Origin: Thermoplasmatales archaeon UBA447
Lineage (GTDB): Archaea; Thermoplasmatota; Thermoplasmata; Thermoplasmatales; Thermoplasmataceae
Direction: 5' to 3'
Assembly: GCA_002503205.1 (NCBI GenBank)
Contig: DARE01000019.1
Span: 1 to 13,450 of the forward strand
DNA: 13,450 nt
This document shows, one piece after another, positions 1 to 6,633 of this stretch. Below the pieces are notes generated by a model. The model was not told where the DNA came from and made no database searches. It saw only the letters and a list, made by a program, of their open reading frames with translations. Position numbers and translations under genes: made by a program. The number at the start of each line of letters is the position of its first letter. The first letter of the stretch is position 1.

Positions 1-80
1 TTCAGTACTTTAATAATTGCCTTTCCGAGTTATCAATTTATCTCTCATTTCATCAAACCAAAGTAGTATTGGTAAAGGCA
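1..80. other. Left edge, no gene recognised
   Basis: These 80 bases lie downstream of the first minus-strand gene. No start, RNA gene or clear terminator is visible. One plus-strand frame is open from base 1 to a TAG at about 64-66, so the last ~21 codons of a plus-strand gene entering from the left cannot be excluded, but nothing in that short translation is recognisable. Confidence 0.3.
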
Positions 81-698
81 CTAACTTTCACTCTGCCTTA
101 TTTCCTTCAGTGCCTCCCTGTCCCGGCAGTACAGATATGGTGCAAGATCAAGTGATGGAGGAGACTTCTGTAAAGTTTTGCTGTATACGTTTCTCAGGTT
201 TTTATCCACCTCAGCACAGTAGCCTTTCCATATCACTCCGAGAGACTGAACATACAATTTCTCAATTCCAGTGGCTATTTCATGGGCATATGGATATTCG
301 AAGCCATTATCTGACATCCATTTTTCCGGCAATTCATGGTGTAGGCCTATGCTCTCCACAGTGCTTACTTCCTTTCCCTCTACTGTCAAAAAAGGTGGAA
401 AGTGTTCATCCAGATATATGGTCTTTCCATCCATTGAATAGCCTCCGGTATATTTTATGTCGTAATGCAAGTTTACCCTGACATCATCAGCCTTCCTGGT
501 TTCCACAACAGTCCCAATAATTTTTCCATCCTGCTTAACTCTGCTTCCATCCACGTTGAGGATTGACCCTACCTTTGGAAGAAATTCTGCCCTGGCCTTA
601 ATGTAGGATGGGCCAATATAGTCAATTGCCATTACTGTATATTCCTTTCTTCCCCCTTCCCTTTCAGTTATATGTTCTACCACCTTATAATCAGCCAT
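81..698 (-). CDS. Conserved hypothetical protein with His/Glu metal-site-like motif
   Basis: A 205-residue soluble protein of unknown function. The first ~90 residues look beta-rich. The second half carries a distinctive pattern: IYLDEHFP at 94-101, then HHELPE at 120-125, then Y-x-x-AHEIATGIEK at 135-147 and a Gly-Val-x-Trp-x-x-Tyr stretch at 154-160. From memory, similar spacing occurs in uncharacterised phage and bacterial proteins. The H-E-x-x-E plus AH-E-x-x-AT-x-x-E arrangement would suit a buried metal site (candidates H121, E122, E125, H139, E146), but this is inference. I chose the ATG at 698 because an AT-rich TATA-like box sits about 25 bases upstream; an in-frame TTG at 743 would add 15 residues of unlikely sequence. 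The gene appears monocistronic. It could be a hydrolase, a protease-like fold or a non-catalytic metal protein. Confidence 0.75.
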   Translation of the reverse strand: MADYKVVEHITEREGGRKEYTVMAIDYIGPSYIKARAEFLPKVGSILNVDGSRVKQDGKIIGTVVETRKADDVRVNLHYDIKYTGGYSMDGKTIYLDEHFPPFLTVEGKEVSTVESIGLHHELPEKWMSDNGFEYPYAHEIATGIEKLYVQSLGVIWKGYCAEVDKNLRNVYSKTLQKSPPSLDLAPYLYCRDREALKEIRQSES

Positions 699-719
699 AG
701 ACCTACTAACATGAAAGTG

Positions 720-730
720 AATAATTATTC
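720..730 (-). promoter_or_regulatory. TATA box of the first minus-strand gene
   Basis: On the minus strand this reads GAATAATTATT. Its centre is about 27 bases upstream of the ATG at 698, the spacing expected for an archaeal leaderless transcript. No Shine-Dalgarno sequence precedes that ATG, which agrees. Confidence 0.45.
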
Positions 731-836
731 TCCGGTTTTTCAAAAGTTAATGAAGAACAAAGTTGATTTATTGAATTAAATGCTGGTAAATGCCGTGAAG
801 GAATGGATTTTTCGATTATGTGGTCTATACTAGTGT

Positions 837-1406
837 TCATTGAATATGATCTGGCTCGTAGTGTAGAGCAACGACACCATTCTCAAATGCAGTGGACGAG
901 ATCAGGTTAAGTTTGTGCCTCCTAATTTCATCATGGAAAAGAGGTCTCCCTGATCCCAGAATAATTGGCCTCATTCTTATTCTGTATTCATCCACAAGAT
1001 CATTTCTTACTAGTGATGAGACGAGTGTACCACTGCCCACGACCACCATATCCTTTCCCCTTTGAACCTTCATTTCCTTTATGGCCTCAACTGGATCACC
1101 GTGAACCACTTCAACAGGGCTCCATGTTGTTTTTATATCCCTACCTGAGAACACGATTTTCTTGTATCCATTCAACTGATCTATGATCTCCGAATCAAAA
1201 CCATCTGAAATTGGTTTTGCATTAGGCCAGAACTGGCTGAACTCCTGATAGGTTACACTTCCGTACAGCATTGTGTCGGCTCTTCTGAGTATTTCCTTGG
1301 ACCACGTGATCTCCTCCATGTTGAAACTGAACCAGTCAATTTCATTATTGAGGCTTGTAAAATAGCCGTCCAGAGATATGATGCTGTCAATGACAACTTT
1401 CCTCAT
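837..1406 (-). CDS. RibD C-terminal / dihydrofolate reductase-like family protein
   Basis: A 189-residue NADPH-dependent reductase-like protein of the RibD C-terminal family (PF01872), the group containing Bacillus YyaP and YwjB. Visible family signatures are SLDGYF (11-16) near the N-terminus, LYGSVTYQEF (47-56), KIVFSGR (83-89), the nucleotide-binding VVGSGTL (122-128) followed by a helix, and DEYRIRMRPIILGSGRPLF (139-157). The length matches stand-alone members, with no deaminase domain, so it is not a full RibD. The real substrate is unknown for most such proteins; a general pteridine or flavin-related reductase is the safest statement. The ATG at 1406 is supported by a TATA box about 25 bases upstream and no leader. 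It is separated from its left neighbour by about 140 bases with its own promoter, so it is probably transcribed alone. Confidence 0.85.
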   Translation of the reverse strand: MRKVVIDSIISLDGYFTSLNNEIDWFSFNMEEITWSKEILRRADTMLYGSVTYQEFSQFWPNAKPISDGFDSEIIDQLNGYKKIVFSGRDIKTTWSPVEVVHGDPVEAIKEMKVQRGKDMVVVGSGTLVSSLVRNDLVDEYRIRMRPIILGSGRPLFHDEIRRHKLNLISSTAFENGVVALHYEPDHIQ

Positions 1407-1426
1407 GAATTGCTATCCTGCAGACA

Positions 1427-1434
1427 TATTAAAG
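1427..1434 (-). promoter_or_regulatory. TATA box for the RibD-like gene
   Basis: Minus-strand TTTAATAT centred about 25 bases upstream of the ATG at 1406. A perfect 19-base palindrome lies just upstream at 1447-1465 and could be a regulator site for this promoter. Confidence 0.5.
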
Positions 1435-1446
1435 CATCTTATTAAC

Positions 1447-1465
1447 TGAAAATTTCAAATTTTCA
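1447..1465. repeat. Perfect 19-base palindrome
   Basis: TGAAAATTTcAAATTTTCA: two 9-base arms around a single C. It lies between divergent genes, about 13 bases upstream of the RibD-like TATA box and about 190 bases before the PaiB-like promoter. The compact perfect symmetry suggests a dimeric regulator site, though AT-rich palindromes also arise by chance. Confidence 0.5.
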
Positions 1466-1650
1466 CTTAATGCTTCGTTGTGTAAGACCCATCGTAATCA
1501 TTGTAAAGTAATCTGTTCGTTTTCAGTTATAGAAAAGGATTGTAGGTCGATTTCAAAGAACTGTTCCATGCATATCTGAGCATGTGCACTCCGAAAGATT
1601 CGAATTCAATTGGCTGTCTTAACTTATCACTTCTGCTCTAATGGAAATTA

Positions 1651-1659
1651 ATTAATATT
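1651..1659 (+). promoter_or_regulatory. TATA box for the PaiB-like gene
   Basis: ATTAATATT, preceded by more A/T, is centred about 24 bases upstream of the ATG at 1678. This indicates a leaderless transcript; no Shine-Dalgarno sequence is seen. Confidence 0.5.
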
Positions 1660-1677
1660 GCACTCAGATAGTTCATT

Positions 1678-2289
1678 ATGTACGTTCCAGAATATTTCAA
1701 CATCAAGGATATGGACACAATCATGGATTTCATTGGCGAGAACAGCTTTGCTCTTCTTCTAACGGCATCTGGTGATGAAGTTCTGAACACCCTTATTCCC
1801 ATCATTGCCGCGAGAAATGGAGATCATGTGGCCATAAATGGCCACATGGCCAGGGCAAATCCACACTGGAAGATTGCGGAGGGAAAGCGCTCAACCATTC
1901 TTTTCCTTGGTCCGCACCATTATATCTCGCCCAGATGGTATACCATCGAAAAATCGGTTCCCACATGGAACTATTCTGCCGTCAGGATGTCAGGGATATT
2001 CCAGACAGTTTCACGGGAGGAATCAAAGAAAATTGTAATGGCATTATCAAAAATTTACGATCCGGAATGGGCTTCACTTGGGAAAGAAAAAGAACTCTAT
2101 TATGAGAAAATGATTGATGAAATCGTAGGCTTCAGGCTTGAGGTTCAGGATATCATGTGCAAAATGAAATTAAGCCAGAACAGGCCTGTAGCTGACAGAC
2201 ACAAAGTAATAGAGAACCTGAAAAAGGAAAAGGGGAACGATTCAGAAATGGTTGCTGCAATGATGGAGCATTACTCAATAAATAGGTAA
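1678..2289 (+). CDS. PaiB-like FMN-binding split-barrel protein
   Basis: A 203-residue member of the PaiB / FMN-binding negative transcriptional regulator family (PF04299). The family signatures appear in order: MYVPEYF at 1-7, GHMARANPHW at 55-64, GPHHYISPRWY at 78-88, VPTWNY at 94-99, IVGFRLEV at 149-156 and KLSQNRP at 164-170. Length is typical. In Bacillus the founding member was described as a negative regulator of protease and sporulation genes, but the fold is an FMN-binding split barrel and many homologues may be flavoenzymes. Which applies here cannot be read from sequence. The usual ATHLP segment is NTLIP here (37-41), so a commonly conserved His is replaced by Leu. It is convergent with the acetate-family transporter, 21 bases away, and has its own promoter. 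Confidence 0.9.
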   Translation: MYVPEYFNIKDMDTIMDFIGENSFALLLTASGDEVLNTLIPIIAARNGDHVAINGHMARANPHWKIAEGKRSTILFLGPHHYISPRWYTIEKSVPTWNYSAVRMSGIFQTVSREESKKIVMALSKIYDPEWASLGKEKELYYEKMIDEIVGFRLEVQDIMCKMKLSQNRPVADRHKVIENLKKEKGNDSEMVAAMMEHYSINR

Positions 2290-2293
2290 ATTT

Positions 2294-2301
2294 AAAAAAA
2301 A
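2294..2301 (-). terminator. T-tract terminator of the transporter gene
   Basis: A run of eight A on the plus strand gives T8 in the minus-strand transcript, 10-17 bases past the stop codon of the acetate-family transporter. Oligo-T runs are the usual archaeal termination signal. It sits in the narrow space between the two convergent stop codons. Confidence 0.5.
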
Positions 2302-2310
2302 TATAAGGGC

Positions 2311-2913
2311 TCAGGATTTCTTCTTCAGTCCCGGTCCAAGTGGGATCCTTCCTGCGTGGTTGCTGTTTGTGACTATGGCGAATGCTGTATACATTGCAAA
2401 GAATGCAGTTATTATTCCTGTGTATCCTCCTATATGGGTCAGAACTGTGGAACCGGTAAGGTCACCTGCCCCAAGGAAGAAGAATGCCAGCCAAAGGAAT
2501 AGAAACACCAGGTTCAGTGCAAGATTCAGCCTTATTGCCGTCACGTACAGGTAGAGTGTCAGGAATCCCCACAAAATCAATGACAATCCCAGCGCCTGAT
2601 TTCCTACGGAAATGACTCCAAAATGGCTGAATACCACTATGAACACATACCATAGCCAGAAGGCACCATAAGAAGAAAATGCCACAAACCCGAACTGCGA
2701 TCCTCTTCTCATTTCCCACTGGCCTGCAATCAGCTGAGCAATACCTCCATAGGCGAAGGCAAAGGCAACAGCCGCACCAGTGCCTCCCGTAGTATGTATT
2801 AACCCAGCGTTCGTAAAGCTCAGCAGAAATGTTGTCAAGGCAAAACCAGTAAGCCCCAGAGGAGCTGGATCAACCTGAAACACCTTTCCGAATACATTCT
2901 CATCCTCTGTCAT
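2311..2913 (-). CDS. GPR1/FUN34/YaaH (SatP-type) acetate transporter
   Basis: A 200-residue membrane protein of the acetate/succinate uptake family (PF01184; bacterial SatP, yeast Ato). Six hydrophobic spans follow a short cytoplasmic N-terminus. The family signature appears as DPAPLGLTGFALTTF at 15-29, followed by NAGL, AFAYGGIAQLIAGQWEMRRGSQFG and FSSYGAFWL. The first signature residue is Asp instead of the Asn of SatP; I believe Asp variants occur in other homologues. The product likely moves acetate or other small carboxylates across the cytoplasmic membrane with protons. In an acidophile, acetate handling matters because the protonated acid crosses membranes freely. The ATG at 2913 is set by a strong GGAGG seven bases upstream. 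It has its own leadered promoter and a T8 terminator. Confidence 0.9.
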   Translation of the reverse strand: MTEDENVFGKVFQVDPAPLGLTGFALTTFLLSFTNAGLIHTTGGTGAAVAFAFAYGGIAQLIAGQWEMRRGSQFGFVAFSSYGAFWLWYVFIVVFSHFGVISVGNQALGLSLILWGFLTLYLYVTAIRLNLALNLVFLFLWLAFFFLGAGDLTGSTVLTHIGGYTGIITAFFAMYTAFAIVTNSNHAGRIPLGPGLKKKS

Positions 2914-2920
2914 GATTTAA

Positions 2921-2925
2921 CCTCC
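2921..2925 (-). promoter_or_regulatory. Shine-Dalgarno site of the transporter gene
   Basis: Minus-strand GGAGG lies seven bases before the ATG at 2913. This is the clearest Shine-Dalgarno site in the window and fixes the start. It fits a leadered transcript, unlike most neighbours. Confidence 0.7.
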
Positions 2926-2964
2926 ATTTCCATATTATATCACAATCAAAATATACGAGTTTAT

Positions 2965-2974
2965 GGTATAAAAA
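2965..2974 (-). promoter_or_regulatory. TATA box for the transporter gene
   Basis: Minus-strand TTTTTATACC. Transcription would begin near 2943-2946, giving a leader of about 30 bases that contains the GGAGG site. Confidence 0.5.
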
Positions 2975-3028
2975 CATTATTTCTTTTTCGATTACCATAT
3001 AATATAATAAATAATTAAGGTGCATAAC

Positions 3029-3036
3029 TATAAAAT
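3029..3036 (+). promoter_or_regulatory. Orphan TATA-like box
   Basis: TATAAAAT, followed by T-rich sequence. It predicts transcription from about 3055-3060, but the next real gene (tricorn, 3301) has its own TATA box. It may mark a short non-coding or relic transcript, or be a chance match in AT-rich DNA. Confidence 0.25.
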
Positions 3037-3084
3037 TTTTATTAAATTTTCATTCAACCACTCCGGCTATCATGCACACAACAT

Positions 3085-3177
3085 ATGTTGACACAGAGAA
3101 CTACAGACGGGTTCCCGTCAGCAATAAACGATCAACTCTACAATAGTGAAATCGGTATGGAATCTAAGGCCCTTTGA
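3085..3177 (+). pseudogene. Possible transposase relic (30 codons)
   Basis: A 30-codon open frame begins at an ATG inside the palindrome and contains TDGFPSAIN followed by LYNSEIG. Archaeal DDE transposases (IS6-like and related groups) commonly carry a T-D-G-[LF]-x-[SA]-Y-x-x-A segment around their second catalytic Asp, with an aromatic and Gly some residues later. The resemblance is short and rests on memory. The frame stops abruptly and no NN-x-x-ER segment follows in any frame. If real it is a decayed fragment; a chance open frame is the main alternative. Confidence 0.25.
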
Positions 3178-3257
3178 ATTAATAACCTTTGATAATTCAT
3201 GGAAAGTATTATGCCCATTGAACCTTCCATGCGGAAATAAAAATCATCAAATATATG

Positions 3258-3285
3258 GGAGATTGGATAACATTAAATAATCTCC
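3258..3285. promoter_or_regulatory. Tricorn promoter: TATA box inside an inverted repeat
   Basis: TTAAATAAT (3273-3281) is centred about 24 bases before the GTG at 3301, implying a leaderless GTG start. The box lies within an inverted repeat GGAGATT (3258-3264) ... AATCTCC (3279-3285) with a 14-base spacer. A protein bound to both arms would cover the TATA box, so this could be a repressor site. That role is inference. Confidence 0.45.
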
Positions 3286-3300
3286 ACTACATACACTTGT

Positions 3301-6300
3301 GTGAAGCCGTATTTACTTTATCCTTCTGTATATGAAAAAAATGTATCCTTTGTAGCTCAGGATGATCTGTATGTAATGGACCTGGAAAGTGGAAATGTCA
3401 GGCGTCTTGTTCACAACATGGGGGTAGTATGCGAAAACAGGTTTTCTCCAGATGGGAAAGGAATTTATTTCAGACTTCTGAATGGTTCGGAAGTACCAGT
3501 ATCAGAAGTATTCTATGTTGATCTGAAAAGCGGGATGATAAAACAGTGCACAAATTTCGGCTCCCAGACAACATCTATTGCAGGTTTCACAAGTGATGGC
3601 ATGCTGATTGCCAGTTCAAACATAGAGGCTTACAATCGAGGTTATACGGAACTGTTTCTCATAGACGGGGAAAGAAATTACAGCAACCTGTCAATGGGGC
3701 CTGCCACGGACATACTGTTCCATGGAAACATTACAATTCTTGGAAGAAACACAAGGGAGCTCCCACACTGGAAACAATATCAGGGAGGGACACATGGAGT
3801 TATTTGGGCAGATACCAGTACCCCTGGAAATTTCAGGAAAATTGTGGATAATGGATACAATATAAACTCCATTTTTCTAATGGGCCAGAGAATTTACTTC
3901 ATTTCCGATCATGAGGGTTCAGGAGCAATATACTCCACAGATACTGATGGAGGGAACCTTAAAAGGCACACAGATCCTGATGATTTCTATGCCCGGCATG
4001 CTTACGGTCACAATGGGAAAATTGTTTTTTCCAAAGGTGCAGACATCTACCTGATGGAATCACCGGATTCAAAGCCTGTTATGCTGGAAGTGCCTTTAAC
4101 CATAGATCAGGATAGGCTGGGATGGGTGAGCCACGATCCTCTCGCGTATTCCTCGGATCTTGGCCTGGACAGTACTGGCGAAAACCTGAATCTTATTGCC
4201 AGAGGCCAGGGCAAAATACTTAATATTATCAGGGGACCAGTTCACACAATCGATGCAGGGGCAGGAAGAATAAAACATATGGTGCATATTAAAGACCAGA
4301 ATTATGGTGCCGTTCACGATGAGGATGGAGAGGATGCCATTGCCATATTCAGTTCTGCTGGCGAAAGGATCCAATCCTTTGACATTCGGTGTGGAATAAT
4401 ATACGAAGTGTCTCCTTCACCTGACGGAAAGAGCATAGCATTTTCCAACAACAGGTATGAGCTTCATCTTCTCGATGTTGAAAAAGGAAAAACTGAAATT
4501 CTGAGCAGAGCCATTGATGGAAAGATTTGCGATCTCAAATGGCACCACTCCTCACGATATCTGGCTTACACCTATTCCACGACACCCTCATCCTCTCAGA
4601 TCAGAATCTATGATGTTAGGGAGAAAAAGGAATTTCCTGTTACCAGCCAGGGATATAAAGATTCAAACCCAGTATTCGATCCAACAGGACATTTCCTTGC
4701 ATACATATCGCAAAGAGAGCTTGATCCCGTTTATGATAAAGTTGCATTCCAGCTCAGTTACCCTATGGCATCCAGGCCATATCTTGTTACACTGACAGGA
4801 GATGTGAAATCACCATTTACTGATTCCATGCATCCCGAGGATGAAAAAATTGATACCATAGATTTCACAGGGATTGAACACAGATCTGTTCCATTCCCTA
4901 TGGATATAGCGGATTATACTGAGATAGCATTTGCTGACTCAACTCTCCTGTCGCTGAAGTTCCCTGTAGAGGGTTCCATGAAATATTACTTATTCAGCAG
5001 GAAAGAAAAGGCAAGTGGGGTTCTGGAGGCATACGATCTGCGCGAAAATCGCCTTAAGACTGTTGCCAGCTCAATTTCAGGGTTCGCCGTCTCTTCCAAC
5101 GGCGAGAAAATTGCAATAGCGGGCAGTGAAAATCTGGTAGTTGCTAAGAGCAGTGCAAGGGACATTGATCTTTCAAATTCGGATTCGGACGATTTTAGTA
5201 AAATAGATCTGGAACGCATAGTTGTCAGCACAAGCAGGAAAAAGGAATTCAGGCAGATGTTCAGGGAAACCTGGGTTCTGATGAGGGAATTTTACTGGAA
5301 CAGGGAGAAAATAGAAAACATATGGGAAAAAGTGTACATTAAGTACGAACCTCTTCTGGAGAGGGTGGGTTCCAGATATGCCCTATCCGATCTCCTGAGG
5401 AACATGATGGGTGAACTTGGAACATCACACTGCTACGAAATGGGTGCTGAGATCACGGAAACTGAAAGTGAACCAATTGCCAGGTTAGCTGCCGATTTTT
5501 CACCCTCACCTGAGGGAATACGGCTGAAGTCAATACACGAGGGGGATCCAACCAGCAGTGATGAGAAATCACCGCTAAGGGTGCCGGGATATTCTATCAG
5601 GGAAGGCGATATACTGGTTTCTGTAGATTCACGGCCAGTTAAGAACCTCTTCGATCTCTTCGATTCGCTAAAAGGCATGGATGATAAAACTCTAATGCTG
5701 AGATTCAGTAGGGATGGCAGGGAATTCAGCGTACCTGTCAAGCCATTGAGGGATGACAGGCATATCAGGTACAGGAGCTGGGTTGAGAAAAACAGGAAGT
5801 ACGTACACGAAATGTCAAAGAATGAGGTGGGTTACATACACATCCCGGATATGGGGCCTTCAGGTTTTAACGAATTCTTCAGGCTTCTGGAGTCAGAAAC
5901 GAGATATAGCTCCCTGATCGTGGACGTGCGCTTCAATGGAGGCGGGCATGTTTCAGAACTGCTTCTTGAGAAGCTTAACCGCAGGAGACTTGGCTTTGAT
6001 CAGCCAAGATATGGCAACAGGGTGCCATATCCGTCATATTCTGTATCTGGCAGGATTGTTGCCCTAACCAATGAATACGCCGGCTCTGATGGAGATATCT
6101 TCTCTCACTCCTTCAAACTGATGGGGTTGGGAAAACTTATTGGAAAGAGGACCTGGGGAGGTGTTGTCGGTATAAACCCGGATTTTAACCTTGTTGATAA
6201 TACAGAGGTTACACAGCCGCAATTCGCATTCAGTTTTAAGGATGTTGGGTTTGCAGTTGAAAATTACGGCACCGATCCAGATCTGGATGTGGATTATCCT

Positions 6301-6369
6301 CCACATGAGTATCTCTCTGGAAAGGACCCACAGCTGGACAGGGCAATAGAGGAAGCACTTTCCGGATGA
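3301..6369 (+). CDS. tri: Tricorn protease
   Basis: A 1022-residue tricorn protease (MEROPS S41 family), the large cytosolic peptidase that trims proteasome products and hands short peptides to aminopeptidase factors. By comparison with the Thermoplasma enzyme recalled from memory, the order is: six-bladed propeller (~1-272), seven-bladed propeller (~288-637), helical C1 domain (~642-725), PDZ domain (~726-816) and C2 catalytic domain (~817-1022). Catalytic residues are all present: S709-H710 in GTSHCYEMG, nucleophile S929 in NEYAGSDGD and E987 in FAVENYG. D930, which gives the Thermoplasma enzyme its preference for basic P1 residues, is kept. The loop that carries the Arg-Arg pair binding the substrate C-terminus seems about six residues shorter, without the arginines (near 85-94). 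The start is GTG with a TATA box 24 bases upstream. It is transcribed alone and ends 3 bases from a convergent gene. Confidence 0.97.
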   Translation: MKPYLLYPSVYEKNVSFVAQDDLYVMDLESGNVRRLVHNMGVVCENRFSPDGKGIYFRLLNGSEVPVSEVFYVDLKSGMIKQCTNFGSQTTSIAGFTSDGMLIASSNIEAYNRGYTELFLIDGERNYSNLSMGPATDILFHGNITILGRNTRELPHWKQYQGGTHGVIWADTSTPGNFRKIVDNGYNINSIFLMGQRIYFISDHEGSGAIYSTDTDGGNLKRHTDPDDFYARHAYGHNGKIVFSKGADIYLMESPDSKPVMLEVPLTIDQDRLGWVSHDPLAYSSDLGLDSTGENLNLIARGQGKILNIIRGPVHTIDAGAGRIKHMVHIKDQNYGAVHDEDGEDAIAIFSSAGERIQSFDIRCGIIYEVSPSPDGKSIAFSNNRYELHLLDVEKGKTEILSRAIDGKICDLKWHHSSRYLAYTYSTTPSSSQIRIYDVREKKEFPVTSQGYKDSNPVFDPTGHFLAYISQRELDPVYDKVAFQLSYPMASRPYLVTLTGDVKSPFTDSMHPEDEKIDTIDFTGIEHRSVPFPMDIADYTEIAFADSTLLSLKFPVEGSMKYYLFSRKEKASGVLEAYDLRENRLKTVASSISGFAVSSNGEKIAIAGSENLVVAKSSARDIDLSNSDSDDFSKIDLERIVVSTSRKKEFRQMFRETWVLMREFYWNREKIENIWEKVYIKYEPLLERVGSRYALSDLLRNMMGELGTSHCYEMGAEITETESEPIARLAADFSPSPEGIRLKSIHEGDPTSSDEKSPLRVPGYSIREGDILVSVDSRPVKNLFDLFDSLKGMDDKTLMLRFSRDGREFSVPVKPLRDDRHIRYRSWVEKNRKYVHEMSKNEVGYIHIPDMGPSGFNEFFRLLESETRYSSLIVDVRFNGGGHVSELLLEKLNRRRLGFDQPRYGNRVPYPSYSVSGRIVALTNEYAGSDGDIFSHSFKLMGLGKLIGKRTWGGVVGINPDFNLVDNTEVTQPQFAFSFKDVGFAVENYGTDPDLDVDYPPHEYLSGKDPQLDRAIEEALSG

Positions 6370-6372
6370 GGG

Positions 6373-6558
6373 TCACTCTTCTTCTCCGTTTTCCTCTAAA
6401 AAAGCCCGGTAATTGTCATCATCCATCTCCATGAAGAAGCTTCCCGTATAGCCACAGTTAGCACATACGTATGAGCCATAGACAAACTGTGATCCTGTCA
6501 GTATAGAATCCTTCCTGCATATCGGGCAAACCTTGTGCACATTAATGCAACTGTCCAA
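6373..6558 (-). CDS. Small zinc-ribbon protein
   Basis: A 61-residue (or 55-residue) small protein with CPIC at 11-14 and CANC at 32-35. The two Cys-x-x-Cys knuckles are 17 residues apart, a typical zinc ribbon. A GYTG-S-F segment follows the second pair, and the acidic tail ends in EENGEEE. The function is unknown; such proteins bind nucleic acid or act as small adaptor subunits. The start is uncertain. A TTG at 6558 would lie about 6 bases after the predicted transcription start, while a GTG at 6540 would drop six residues, including an extra Cys, and leave a leader of about 24 bases. The gene is convergent with tricorn, so the two 3' ends probably overlap in transcription. It shares its upstream region with the ABC export operon on the other strand. 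Confidence 0.75.
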   Translation of the reverse strand: MDSCINVHKVCPICRKDSILTGSQFVYGSYVCANCGYTGSFFMEMDDDNYRAFLEENGEEE

Positions 6559-6584
6559 CCCTAATCAATATTCCCATTTCTCCC

Positions 6585-6594
6585 ATTTTTATAG
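6585..6594 (-). promoter_or_regulatory. TATA box for the zinc-ribbon gene
   Basis: Minus-strand CTATAAAAAT predicts transcription from about 6562-6566. It stands back to back with the plus-strand box of the ABC operon, 11 bases away. Confidence 0.5.
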
Positions 6595-6605
6595 AGTGAA
6601 AATCA

Positions 6606-6613
6606 TTTATACC
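6606..6613 (+). promoter_or_regulatory. TATA box for the ABC export operon
   Basis: TTTATACC centred about 24 bases before the ATG at 6634, giving a leaderless transcript for the ATPase gene. Confidence 0.55.
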
Positions 6614-6633
6614 TAACAGGATTGTCCTTTTAA

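Larger units (their letters stand above)
2926..3300. other. Long AT-rich intergenic gap between divergent genes
   Basis: This gap has no confident gene. From left to right it holds the minus-strand transporter promoter, a long AT-rich stretch with an orphan plus-strand TATA-like box (3029-3036), and a less AT-rich island (about 3060-3180). The island contains the 12-base palindrome CAACATATGTTG (3079-3090), a short hairpin GACGGG-TT-CCCGTC (3106-3119) and a 30-codon open frame (3085-3177) that may be a transposase relic. After it come an inverted repeat CATGGAA/TTCCATG (3198-3204 and 3225-3231) and the tricorn promoter with a flanking inverted repeat. Confidence 0.6.

Noticed and set aside
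17..481. Open frame on the plus strand, 154 codons
   Set aside because: It is antisense to the conserved protein at 81-698, starts with TTG, and its translation is low in recognisable features. The minus-strand frame has clear motifs.
965..1186. Plus-strand open frame inside the RibD-like gene
   Set aside because: Cysteine- and proline-rich shadow translation; the minus-strand gene has strong family motifs.
1597..1607. tRNA T-loop-like GATTCGAATTC
   Set aside because: No matching T-stem length, acceptor stem, anticodon arm or D arm around it; it is just a short palindrome (ATTCGAAT).
4096..5741. Several open frames inside tricorn on both strands
   Set aside because: All are shadows of a continuous, well-conserved coding sequence and have no promoter or Shine-Dalgarno support.
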